The notes under the pieces: generated by a model
The model's database searches: none
Seen by the model: only the letters and a program-made list of their open reading frames with translations
Told to the model about the DNA's origin: nothing
Part shown: positions 1 through 14,800 of the stretch, piece by piece
Position numbering within the stretch: the first letter of the stretch is position 1
Layout: every line of letters starts with the position of its first letter
NCBI GenBank assembly: GCA_032768795.1
Contig: CP136496.1
Location: forward strand, 434,001 to 498,000
DNA length: 64,000 bases
From: Tremella fuciformis
Lineage: Eukaryota; Basidiomycota; Tremellomycetes; Tremellales; Tremellaceae
Reading direction: 5' to 3'
Program-made: the position numbers and the translations under genes

Positions 1-960
1 GACTAGGAGCCCAAAAGGCTGACAAAGAGGGGAATACTATCTCCAAACAAAAAATAATACAGCCTTGCTCTGGTCAAGTGGGAAGACTGGCGGTGGCTAT
101 ATAAGTACCGGAATTGTGTTGTGTATGGCAGGAGCACACCATCATCATGGCATGTCATTCTGTCTCTGATTGAAACCACGTGTTGCATCTCCACAAGTTC
201 CTTGATGGCCTTCACCTCATGCTGGACTCCAAGCATGCATGTTGCAAAGCAAATGACAAAGCTGGGGCCAGAAACTTTTGACAAAAGTAAAAACAACAAG
301 CAATGTCTTTTTGGCTGCTGAGAAGGCTCATCAGATGTCCTTGGCACAGCCTCTGAAATCCTGTGAGTCATCAATGCCTTCACCACTCCATGCATGAACC
401 ACAACAAGACTGCTGCTGACTGCCTCAGGACTAGATTCTTCTGTCCCCTCATAAAACTTCTTTTGGAAGGTCACAGGATGCACCTCAACAATCGCTTTTC
501 TCCTTTCACCTTCTTTTTGCCACTCCAAGGTTGAGCAAGACAGAATCTACGCATTCCAGAATTCACATGTAGGACAGAAAATGCAACATCTCTGCAAATG
601 CAACTTCCTGCTTCCAATATGCTGCCTTTGACACAATACATTGCATATGTTTTGAGTATCACCAACACCAAGCTCACATTTCTTCATATCCAATGCAGAA
701 TATTTGCATATGATGACATCATCTTACAGAAAGGTGTAGAGAGATTTGTCTGACAATCTGTCATACAAATTTGAACTTGCAGATCATCTGCTTAGAGATG
801 CAATATCAATGCCTCCGGTGGGGATGGCAAAAATACTGTGCTATTTAACCATTCCAATGCACAGCTCTAGGATTGTGAACATCATTCATCTCTGTCAAAT
901 CACTTTGTGCAAGTCAGGCTGGTGCAGGTCTACCCTACCACTTCACTGTCAGCCCCTATC
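1..960. other. Left edge, no firm gene
   Basis: This stretch is AT-richer than average. A 149-codon open frame on the minus strand (3-452) runs up to the window edge, but it lacks a recognisable domain. It may be part of a gene lying mostly outside the window. I see no other supported feature. Confidence 0.3.
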
Positions 961-2582
961 ATGTCCAAGTTTCTGTATCACCTTGAGCAGTGCCATATAC
1001 AGCCTTGCGGATATGATCAGTTACCGTTCTGGGCCGCAGAGCATATTGAACGTTACTCAGGACCGGGCTCTATCTTGCCAGTCAAATGTCCACAAGACGA
1101 GCCAGAGAGAAAGTCCTTTGGGGTTGAGACCAATAGATACTTAGACTCCATGTGGACAGAGATGATGGGAGGCATGGGGCAGTCAGGATCCCCCACAGGT
1201 AAGCCGCATTACTGGCCATTCCGCCAGACTGTCTGTTGACCATCCATTGCCAGATCCCCATAACGGTCCCACAATTGGGCACAAATGGGCACTCCCACAC
1301 ATCTGAGACTGTGCTGATAGACAGTACACACTCTTCAAACTCTGCATCAGGGTTGGAAGCAGAAGATCAGGACACTTGACTGGGCATGGACCTACTATGT
1401 TGGGTGGCCTGACTTCCACCCGGATAAAGAGGACAATGCGCGCTTTGCATCCGCTATTAGCATTGCTGAGGGAGCTGCCATCTCTGAAGACTGTCTCAAG
1501 CAGCAAAGGGATCTGCTTGATGTTTTGCCCCCTCGCCCATTCAAGAACATGCTGGATGAAGGACTCAAAGGCTATGAGTCTCTTAGAGAGAGCAAAGTAC
1601 ATGAGCATGTGGACAAGCTCTGGCCAGGAACCAATGTTCAAGTGAGTCCAAATTCCCATTGAAGCATAACATGCTCTTTGGAAATTCTGAAGAACCTGCG
1701 TATGGTAGTTGACCATGACCAGATGGCTCTGCAGAGAGCAAGGAACGACTCTCTATGCCTCTCAGACGAACAGCAAGCTCATTTGGCACCTTGGATCAGG
1801 TGGAGCGATGAGATGACAGCACACCCCTGGCTGTCTACCTCAAGCTTTCTGCGTAACCTGCAGAAGGATGCCACTGTTGCAGGGCCAATCCTGAGGGAGA
1901 CTGTCATGGACTTCTTCTACAATCCCAGAATGACTCAACAGGCAGCTGAAACGCCATCCCACACAGCGTTGAGAAGTTATGAAATCGATCTGCATGCCCA
2001 GACATGGGGTAGGTTATTCTTTTTGATCCTCTTGACAAACTGCACCACAACAACTTCTGTTGGAATGGAAGGTTGTTCCAACCCCCTTGCTGTCAAACAA
2101 CCTTGCCTTGTCCTTGATAGTCCACTAAGATTCTAGGTGAGATCCAGCAGCTCAGCAACGAATATCGAAGCCTTTATAGCCAAGAGACATTCAAGACGTT
2201 GAGGTATTCAAAAACAGGTAGGGAGCTAGCAGCTCAGGTTGCTATCACTCAATATTATGAACGCAAGTGTAAGGACAAAAATCTGAGTTCAAGAGACTTG
2301 CAAGAAAGCTTTGCTGTATACGGGAGGCAAGCATATGCCAATCTCAAGAACTATGGGCTTGATGAGCTTGCAGACAGCCTTTGGCCTGAAGTGGACAAGA
2401 CTGTGAGTTGAGAGATGTTTTGGCATTCATGAGCTCAGAGAGCTATGCTGATCCCTATCCAGAGAGTTCTTGGTCTGATGACAAGGTCTATGGACTCCTT
2501 TTTTGAAGAAGAACTTGGAGAAATGCCAGCCTGGGAAGCACTGTGCATTGGTCTTCAGACAACAGAAGGAGGATCTCTTTAG
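961..2582 (+). CDS. Unknown five-exon gene, about 418 aa
   Basis: I do not recognise this protein. Five exons join in frame: 961-1198, 1325-1641, 1693-2008, 2137-2402 and 2463-2582. They total 1257 nt, and every junction is GT-AG with a CTGA-like branch site near the acceptor. The ATG at 961 opens with MSKFLYHLEQ, and a TATTTAA box lies near 839. The middle exon reads ..TYYVGWPDFHPDKED.. and the last ends ..TTEGGSL. No signal peptide, membrane span or catalytic motif is evident. The region is AT-richer than the housekeeping genes, resembling the DNA around the ORF broken at 11.4/16.6 kb, so it could be an accessory or element-borne gene. Frame continuity across four introns argues that it is intact. 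An upstream exon cannot be excluded. Confidence 0.5.
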
Positions 2583-3169
2583 TAGACAAGTGCCTTTGGG
2601 TCAGATCTGACTGACTGACTGTTGATATTACACCAACCCCCAGCAACACTGTATTCAAGGCTTACACGCACTGCTTACTCATCCTGATGTGCATATTTCT
2701 TTATCCTTAGACCAAAGTCCATTCTGTATATGCATCATTGGGCTCCCTGGCCGGTCACTTTTTGCCGTCCGGATGACCCCGCACTTTGCCTACGGTACGC
2801 AGAAGTGGCTAAGCACTTCACATCAACGACACCCTTGTCCCTGTTCGTCTTCCCATTTCCCCGTCAGGCAGATTGCCGTCCCGGCGGCCCGAGAACTCGT
2901 GGTAGCTGTGGAATCAGCTGTCGTTGTTGCTGGGAGGCGAAAGCAGCTGACATCCTCTCCAGCCTCGCACGATCGGCACGCGACACACTAGATCGACTGG
3001 ACTCTAAGGAGCGCAGTAGGTGTTCTTGTTGAATGATGATCTGATAGTGAGCCTTGAAGCAATCTCCGGATTCTTAGCGCAGCTCACTTTTGGCTTGTCG
3101 GCTCGGGCAATGGCTTGAGTGTCAGGATTATTTGACGAGTCGACCGAAAGAATAGCTTCCATCTGACTG
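2583..3169. other. Intergenic between unknown gene and PEX1
   Basis: The 3' regions of two convergent genes meet here. Overlapping open frames exist on both strands but none has a domain or splice continuity. A minus-strand open frame continues to 3004 past the chosen PEX1 stop and could hold an alternative PEX1 C-terminal exon. Confidence 0.35.
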
Positions 3170-6546
<3,377 letters not shown>

Positions 6547-6762
6547 GATGCCGCGCTGAACCAACAAGAAGTGAGAAAGGCGAACAATGTCAAGCTGAGA
6601 AAGAGACGTGGACCGGCCGGCTAAAGCGCGATTCCCGGTTCCGAGACGAGCACTATGACACTAAGAAGGGTCTCACGATGCTGGACATGCAAATGCCGAT
6701 GTAAAGAGGTATGGTCTGACAATGTAGTACTGATGCTCAAACAGGATCTGACACTGCGACGA

Positions 6763-9677
6763 CTATGTAGGAATGTCACACTTTCCAAACTTCGGAGCGT
6801 CTCCACCTCCTTCGGCAAAGCTGCGGAGGGTCTGGATGGTGGTGAACAGCCCGACGCCGACTCCAAAGACAATGAAGACGTAATCGCCAAATCTGGCCAT
6901 CCTGGATCTCGCGCATGCTTGCAGGTGGAGAAGAGGAGGATAAATGAAGCAGAGCGGGACACTGAACATTAGCACAACTCCCGAAGAACTGGCACAGACA
7001 AACCAGGCAAAGGAGCCGATCAGCGAGACAAACTTGTCCAGCTCCGACGAGCCTGCCCAAGAGATCAAGGAGCACCCCAGAACGGTCGCTCCACGGAAGA
7101 GGTTCTTCTGCCATTTCACCGAAGGATTGTGTTTGCCTGACCTAGAGAAAAGGCCGTTCTCCATTATTCGGACAGCAGGGAACAGCTGAAGGGGAATCGA
7201 CAGCAGAATGGCGATCGAGTCTGACGGTCAGAATCTTCGATGCCAGCAATACTTGCCACTCACACAAGAACTGTACGGCCTGCACGAATTTGTCGTCCTG
7301 AGGCAGGTTGACGATCACCACCGTTTGAATATCCTTTCCATATGCTCCGTACCCAAGCACGCCGAATCCAGCGAAAAGGATCGCCACGAAGAGCATGACC
7401 CCCGACAAGATGCCGGGGAGCTTTTGGGGTTGCTTCATCGACTCTGTGATCGGGATGATGCTGCCTATCAGCACTGTAAGTACACTCAAGTCAGACTGAC
7501 AGTCCGATGCCCTCAAATGCGAAAACGGCAGTTCCGACGAGCAAGGAATAGCTGTTTGTATTCAGTAGGGCGACTTGAGCGAAGCCCTCCTTCGCAATGA
7601 CGGTAGTCTCGATGACACCGATGTATATGACTGCTCATGAGCGAGAAGTACGGTGATGAGGAGCGAACATACGACCGATGAGGATGAACGCATCCGCCAC
7701 AAGAGCCGTGCCACTAAGTTTGGCGATGTTTCGGATCATGGAGAGAGGCAGGAAAATGATGAGTTGGGCGAAGATGAGCCATCCAACGGAAATGTATTTT
7801 CGGCAATCCGTGACGGCCAGCACGAATGCCTGCAGGTTCTCGGCAATAAAGATTGTGTAGGCTAATGTGAGCAATACTGCAGGATCGTGTGCGAGAAGCT
7901 CACCGGCCACAAAGCCGATCTGGGAGATCGTGATAGACGTGAGGATGATCAAGCGCATATAGTTGCCATATAGCGCGCCACCAATATCTGTTCATCAGCT
8001 AAGGCAGTCTGTACGTGAGGACATACCGCCAAAAGACCCTGGGACGACCATATAGGCCTGCATGAGCAGCATGAAGGACCAGAGGGAGATGGCCGCGATG
8101 CCAAGGAGCATGAGAGTCGAGAATAGAATGCCTAGTGGTCAGCCGCAAGAACAAAATCGGAACATCAGTGCGGCTGACCTCCGTTGAAGAAACTACTAAG
8201 TCAGCGCAACGTTGTGCAGCCAGGTAGAAACTCACGCTTTTGCCATAAACAGGATACCAGTGCCGACAAACCCTTTCAAGAGCTAGACCGTCAGAAGCAG
8301 TCTTAGCAGTAAATCCGGACTGACCATCAGGGTGGCCTGCGTTGCACTGGCTGTGCCCACAGGAGGTCCACTCCTGGTCCTCCTATGACGAGACTTGCTC
8401 ATAGACCGACTACCCAGCAACGGTGCCCTCTCACCACTAGGCGCTCGCCTCGACCAACCACGGACAGCCTCGCGAGCGATGGGTGAGGTTACGTATCCCT
8501 GTCCTTCCTCATCTCCGGCCAGAATTGGCAAACCGTCAATCTCATCCCCTTCATCGTCAGACTCTTCCAGGTCTTCGCCGGCCTATATGTCAGCATCCCC
8601 GATCGATTGGCTGAATCAAAACATACGAAGTGGCCGTACAGAAACAAGAAGTCGATGAGATTTCTTGACACCGGTGGCGCCTCCAAACCCTGCTCGTGTG
8701 CCCGATGGACGACAAAATTCCGTCTAAAGCCTCCAGGCTCTTTGATATGAGCAAGAGTGGGATCGAGAATCGCTGACCGGTCAAGCGGGATGTGCGAGAA
8801 CGATGCCGAGCGCACTGGACGGGCCTGGTGGTCATGCTGCCATTTGTACAGGTCGTGTCTAACGTTAGCATCCCGTGTTCGTGTATCAGGCGCAGTCTCC
8901 TCACGTTACATCGCCTCCCGGGGCGTCATACGGTATCGGGAATGCCTCTCCTTCTCTCGGATCTGGCCTCTCGCTTGCAATGCTGATGCCGGATTGCAAT
9001 GCCGCCTTGACAGCCGCCATAGAGCTCTCACCGTTCGTAGCGCCATACGCGGCTTGAGCTGATTCAGGAGTGTGTCCGCGGGGACTGGGGCTCGTGTCGG
9101 CAGGTGTAGGTGTCTTGTCGCGCTCGGCGGCAGAGACCAAATGCCGCCGAAGCACTTTTGCTTTCTCCTCGTTCGATACATCGGCAAGCTGAGAGATTGC
9201 GCTCTCGTCTGCTCGTGGTGTAGAGGCGCCGGACTGAGCGTCCAGATGCGGAGACCGTATGTTGGCCTTTGAGCTCTGGCGGGAGAAAGGCGGTGTTGGG
9301 TGATCGACAGGACCTGCCGGAGACGCTCCGACAGGGGGTCGAGGAGACGTGGCCAGAGAGGCTGTCAATGCAGAGGCCTGTGTCGGTGGGTGAGGTGAGG
9401 GCGAGATCTTGCGACCAAGGCTGAGCTCGGCATTGGAGGAGGAATGTCGAGGGGCAGCGGGGGGATTGCTGGGTGTGGCCAAATTACTTCGAGAGGTGTT
9501 GCGCACTGAGGTGGACAGCGAGCGTGGGACTGATCCCGGAATGCGAAGGGGGATGTTGGGTATGACAGGAGGCGTGCCGACTTGTGACGAGGAGAGGGGC
9601 CGGACCAAGCCTGCGTTTTGCGATGCCCGACGCTGTCTCGTCTTTGAGTCTTGGTCGATTGGTTTGGGGGACGCCAT
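6763..9677 (-). CDS. Vacuolar amino-acid transporter, AVT3/AVT4-like (AAAP family)
   Basis: This is a proton-coupled amino-acid transporter of the AAAP/SLC36-like family. Fungal AVT3/AVT4 proteins export amino acids from the vacuole. The start MASPKPIDQDSKTRQRR opens a long hydrophilic Ser/Pro-rich cytosolic N-terminus of about 350 residues, which is typical for this subfamily. The transporter domain begins with LLKGFVGTGILFMAKAF and continues through about 11 hydrophobic segments, including the conserved FAFEGIGLVLPITESM and GVLGYGAYG stretches. It ends PKFGKCDIPT. Many introns of about 50 nt break the 7.1-8.6 kb part. An upstream in-frame open region reaches 9905, but the first ATG with a natural context is at 9677. 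Subfamily assignment is by motif, so the transport direction and substrates are inferred. Confidence 0.88.
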
Positions 9678-10298
9678 TTCGGCAGGAAGGCGATGTTCCG
9701 ACGTCGATGGTGTCCTGTGAGGGATAGAAGGGCTTGTGAGGACTTGTAGAGTGTCCAACGTGCGAGTCGCGATGAAAGGAAAGAGGAAAGAGAGAAGAAT
9801 GACGTCCTCGTTGAACCGGGTTGGTCGAAATGCACCTCGCGGGTCTCGCACTTTGCCGATCTTAAGCGAGGCTATTATCGGTGCCCCGGTCTCACATATT
9901 GTCACGCCTGCGGGTAGTGTGCGGTAGCGAGAGGTCTGCCTTGGGTAATGAAGGGATTTGGTTGCTGCCTCATAGAGCTTGATGACTTCCTTGGGTACTT
10001 AGGTGACTGAAGTGTTGGGTTGAGACCAACTGAGTGACTTTGTGTGAAGAGAAGACACAAGGTCCATTGCTGAAGAATCAAATACACCGCCAGAAGAAGG
10101 GGGTTTATATAGACAAAAGGGGTCATCTGGTCTCTGACCATACCATGTCTGTCACCTGTCCAGATTCTGTCCAACACCTAGTAAATCCCTTGTCCAATGC
10201 ATGGCTCACGGGTGTCATGCGTGATGCACTTCCATGCATTCTTAAGGTATGCGGGGTGTCCAACAGGGCATAGTCAGGTGTTGGCCATCTTTGTGATG
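9678..10298. other. Upstream region of the transporter gene
   Basis: This 620-bp non-coding stretch becomes AT-rich toward the LTR at 10304. It should contain the transporter promoter. I see no gene in it. Confidence 0.5.
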
Positions 10299-10303
10299 GA
10301 AAT

Positions 10304-10992
10304 TGTCATGACCCAGTCCTGACACCTCAGCTCCCAGTGGCAACCTTCCACAACGTTCCATGACCTTCCATGGATTTGCCACTCAACCTTCCACCACCTT
10401 CCATGACCTTCCATGACTTGCCACCCATGGAATCTTCCACCACGTTCCGTACGACACAATGTACAATCCAGGTACAATGGTGTCAGGGTCAAATGACATC
10501 ATGGGAATGCTGAGTAAGCAAAGCTGTGCTAGGAGAAGAATCTGATTGGTTGATAAATCCCCCATGACATGACATCATTGAGGCATTTATCTGATTGGAC
10601 AGTTCATACTATTCCATAGCCTTCCAGGAGCTGGGTGGCAAACCCAGCTCTGGGGGATAAATACCCCCACCTTGAGGCCCTTCTGACCTCAAGGATCCAA
10701 TATCTCATTGTTACTCTCATCTCTTTTGCCACCCATCATCAGTCTACCTGATCCTCCACTCAGGTCAGCGACCCATCATCACCGGATACTTTGACTGGCT
10801 TGCTCTTCTATAGGCAAGTCCAGGATCCTCAGTCATTGTCCGGAGCTCTCCCACTATTCCCTTCTTCATCATCACTGCTTCCAGTTAGCCCTAGTGCTGC
10901 TGAAGAGTATCCGCGGCAATCACTTGCCACCGTCTATCATCCACCCTTGCTAGCTCAACCCTTTTTGGGCAGCAGCTAGTCAGGCCGTAACA
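10304..10992 (+). mobile_element. Solo LTR, gypsy-like, with GAAAT target duplication
   Basis: The 689-bp unit begins TGTCATGACC and ends GGCCGTAACA. It is flanked by the direct repeat GAAAT at 10299-10303 and 10993-10997, the signature of integrase-mediated insertion followed by LTR-LTR recombination. A TATA-like GGATAAATACCCCC near 10655, followed by a pyrimidine-rich stretch, suggests the U3/R promoter reads in the plus direction. Short CCTTCCATGA repeats occupy the left part. An inverted, clearly similar copy lies at 18160-18859. Confidence 0.85.
10390..10430. repeat. Short CCTTCCATGA repeats in LTR
   Basis: Imperfect repeats of about 10 bp (ACCTTCCATG and variants) cluster at 10343-10440. 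They recur in the inverted LTR copy near 18730-18830, so they belong to the LTR U3 region. Confidence 0.7.
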
Positions 10993-10997
10993 GAAAT

Positions 10998-11379
10998 TGC
11001 TAGGTCATGACACGCGCAGCATCTGCCCGCTGGGGAGGCAGCCTGTTCACTTCTTCTTGTAACGTGATCATTGAATGTCAATTTGCAATCACTGCCTTCC
11101 CTCAATCCTCCTTTTTTCTTCTGGGTGGAGCCACTCCCTTCTAGCTGCCCCCTTGAAAGCTGTGACGCGTGTGCAGACCATCTAAGCCTAGAGCCTTGGA
11201 TGAATGGAGCTCACAGTGGGCTGTATCCCATCTCACATATTTAACCCCCAGACAGAACACCCAGGGTGGCAAATTTCTCACTCACCATTCCACCCTTCTA
11301 ATCACTCCACCCTCTATCACCTCCGTTCAGAATAGAACACTGTGGCAACCATATCTGATTGCACCAACAACTATATCAG
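10998..11379. promoter_or_regulatory. Region upstream of the copia-broken ORF
   Basis: This non-coding stretch carries a TATA-like CATATTTAACCCCC near 11236 and lies directly upstream of the ATG at 11380. It plausibly is the promoter of the interrupted ORF. I see nothing else in it. Confidence 0.35.
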
Positions 11380-11532
11380 ATGTGTAGGTTCCTCCAATGC
11401 ACAAAGTGCAGAACGCAAGAGGGGACAGAAATGCCCCAAACCCAGTGGGGCTTCAAGGTGAACATCCCACCAGTGAGCTACACCTGCGGGGAGCTCACAT
11501 ATGATCTATGGATTGTTGATCAGAATGGCAAT

Positions 11533-11850
11533 CGACGGAATCTTAGCTCTGAGGCAATGGGATTCCGGTCACCTGTTGCCCGCTCAGCACTTGCTATGAG
11601 TGATGCATTCGGACTTACCTGTTGCCCGCTCAGCACTTGCTATGAGTGATGAGGAGGGCAACAGGCGGCGGCATTCTACAAGGTCGTCGAGGGTGTCGGC
11701 GTTATATGCGGAGTTATCGTTGTGGCAGCTTCCCCTGCCTCGTCGAGGATGAACCTCGTCGAGGCACAACCTCGTCGAGGATCGAGTAACCTCGACGAGG
11801 CTACTCGAGGCTGAGTCAAGCTCATGTGAGCGTACTACCTATTTCCGTCG
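11533..11850 (-). repeat. 3' LTR of copia element
   Basis: This LTR is 318 bp and identical to 16260-16577. Its ends are CGACGGAA and TTCCGTCG, an 8-bp inverted terminal match, instead of the usual TG..CA. It contains a duplicated segment of about 35 bp (ACCTGTTGCCCGCTCAGCAC..) with copies starting near 11570 and 11621. Several CTCGTCGAGG-type palindromes lie at 11737-11810. Confidence 0.93.
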
Positions 11851-11859
11851 CCTCCCCTC
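11851..11859 (-). promoter_or_regulatory. Copia polypurine tract
   Basis: GAGGGGAGG on the minus strand directly abuts the 3' LTR, the expected position of the primer for plus-strand DNA synthesis. Confidence 0.75.
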
Positions 11860-11869
11860 GCGAGCATGT

Positions 11870-14800
11870 CTATTGACTCTGCTGCTCTGCTTCTCCTTGT
11901 CTTCCCAAGCCCAGTAGCTGCCGAAGCTGTCTCGTCTTCTCGGCCGAAAGGTTCTTGGTCAGGATGTCGGCTCGGTTGCTGTCCGTTGGTGTGTATTTGA
12001 GCTCAAGCAGTCCACCAGCTTGATGCTCCCGTATCCACTGGGCTCGCATGTCGAATGCTTTGTTCAGCTTGAACCCGTGTTGATGTTTGGCCAGTTGAAT
12101 GGCTCCATTGTTGTCGTTGTAGATGGGCACTGCTCCATCTATACCGAGGTCGAGGTCGTTCAATAATTGCCTGAGCCATATTGCCTCTTTGCCCGCTTCT
12201 GTTGATGCCAGGAGTTCTGCCTGTGTCGTCGAGAGTGCGACTGTTGGTTGTCGCCTGCTTTTCCATGACACAATGCCTCCGAACGTGTTGAAGACGTAGC
12301 CGGTTGTGGATCGACGTGTGTCGAGACATCCACCCCAATCTGCGTCCGCCCAGCCTAGCAGTGCTCTCCTTCCTGCATGTGCGTCGAAGGTGAGCGCGAG
12401 ATCGGATGTCCCTCGCAGATACCTTAACAGGTGCTTCGCAGCCCTCCAATGTGTGAGTGACCATTTGCTGATGAAGCGACAGAGCAGTGATGCTGCGTAG
12501 GCAATGTCAGGTCGGGTGATCGTGGCAATGTAGAGGATTGACCCGGCGAGTGCTGGATATGGTTTATCTCGAGCCTCGTCGACCTCCTTTGGCGTAGCCT
12601 CGACGAGCTTTGCGTCAGGCAAGATTGTCTTGCAGGCTTTGCCGGGTTCACCGAAGCGTTGAAGAACTGCCTCAATGTAGTGCTCTTGTGACAGGTACAT
12701 CTTCTTGTTTGGCCTATCTCGGTAGATGTTGATACCAAGGAAGTAAGAGACCGGTCCTTGGTCCTTGCACTCGAGTTCCTTGTTGATCTTCCGTTTGATC
12801 TCGTCAATTGTTGATCGATCGTTGCCGGCTATGAGCATGTCGTCAACGTGGACTGAGATCATGCACCGCTTGTGTCCTTGTCGCAGCGAGTAGATGCATG
12901 GATCCGCTAGGGTTGGTTTGAAGCCTAGCTCCCGTAGGAACTCGTCGAGGCGCTTGTTGAACAAGTGCGGTGATTGTCGGAGACCGTAGAGTGATTTCCG
13001 GAGGTGCAGGACGTGTCCGGCGGCGATGTCGCTGCCTTCTGGTGGCTCGATGAAGATGTCCTTGTCGATGTTGGCCTTGAGGAATGCTCCAATGATGTCT
13101 ATTTGGTCGCATTCCCAATCGAGGTAGTTGACGATGGAGAGGAACAGGCGGAATGATGACTTGTGGGTGACCGAAGCAAAGAGTTCGTCGAAGTCTCGTC
13201 CTGAGACTTGTTGAAATCCTCTCACGACGAATCTGGCCTTGTGCTGACTCGCTTTGCCCGTGTCCCCGTCGATCTTGCGGGTGAATACCCATTTGCCTGT
13301 AAGAGTGCGGTGATTCTCCTTGGGAACCATCTCCCACACTCCGTACTTCTCCATCTTTGTCATCTCCTCGTCCATGGCCCTGTTCCACTCCTCCCAGTCT
13401 GCAGCTCGACGAGCTTCGGTGTATGACTGAGGGTTGGTGAGTGACTGGGCTGATAACGCGTGCTCGATGGCTACTCGGTTATAGTCCATGTCGATGTCGT
13501 GCAGAGGGTGATGACTGGGCTCTTGACCTGCTAGTCTCCCGGACCGTCTTGGTTCATCTGCATCGGCCTCTATGGGCTGGTTTAGCCGACGATCTGGATC
13601 CTCTGGTCCGTCGTCGGGGTTCGGTTCTGGGCTCGGTGCATCCTCTCGAATGTATTCGTTGGCCCAGCCTCTCCCTTGCCTTGGCACGGCTTGGGGAGGT
13701 ATGTCGTCCATCTCTTCCCTTTGTTCCTCTTCTTCTGGTGCCTCCCCTGCCTCGACTATCTCGTTCAGCTCGATTGATGTATCGTCATCCTCGTCGAGGC
13801 TCGTCGATGCTTGTCGAGGTTCAGGTTGAGGCGGCTCCAGAATCCGTCGCGGTTCATCTGAACGTGGCGTTGTCTTCTTGCCCGTGATGAATGTAACGTC
13901 TCGACTTGCGATGACCCTGTTGGTTTGGGTCAACACCTTGTAGCCCCAGCTCCCTTCTGTGTATCCCAGCAGTCGACCGCATTGACCCCGCTCGTCGAGC
14001 TTTGATGCGGGGTTCACAACTCGATAGATGCAGTGATGGCCGAATGGCTGCATCCCCTGGTACTGCAGGTCGATGTCGTGGTTTGGTCGGAAGAGCGTTA
14101 TCGGAATTTTCGCGTGGGAGCCTGGTAGCCTGTTCCGAGTGAAGACTACATATCGCAGTGCATCTACCCAGAACTGGGTTGGCAAGTTCGAGTCCGCAAG
14201 ACATGTCCGGATGTCATTGAGGATGGTGAGATGGACGCGCTCGACTCGACTGTTTTGGTTGTGTGCGTCGGTCGGCGTAAGGGTGTGCTCAATTCCCTTG
14301 CTTTTGCACCAGTGGCTGAATTCCTTGCTCGTGAATTCGCCTCCTTGGTCTGAGCGGATGGTCTTGACTGTTCGATCAAGCTGATTCTCTGCCAACTTGA
14401 TATAGTCTTGCAGTGCTTCGGCTGCATCCGACTTCTTCTTGAGTGGTATGGCCTGCACGTATTTGCTGTGGTCGTCATAGCAGGTGAGGAAGTATTGGAA
14501 GCCTTCTCTCGACTGGACGGTCGCTGGTCCCCATAGATCGACTGATACCTCGACGAGGGGCTTGCTGGCTCGACGAGGGTTAGGTAGAGATGCCGAGCGC
14601 GTTGCCTTCCCTTTCAGGCAATCCATGCATTCGACTCTCCGAAATGACCCTGTCCACTTTGCGCCTAGCTTCCCCTCTTTCCCGAGCTCCCACACCTTCC
14701 TCATGTTCGAGTGACCTAGACGTTTGTGCCAGGTGAGGAGGCGAGTGTCTTCGGCTTCAGTGTTTTCTATTGCCTGAAGTGCTCGGTGAATGCGCGAGGT

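Noticed and set aside
8901..9905. Transporter start at 9905
   Set aside because: The frame is open to 9905, but that region precedes the ATG at 9677 with no ATG of its own in good context. I used 9677.
11584..11769. 61-codon frame, also at 16311-16496
   Set aside because: It lies wholly inside the two identical LTRs and is explained by the LTR. No evidence of coding.
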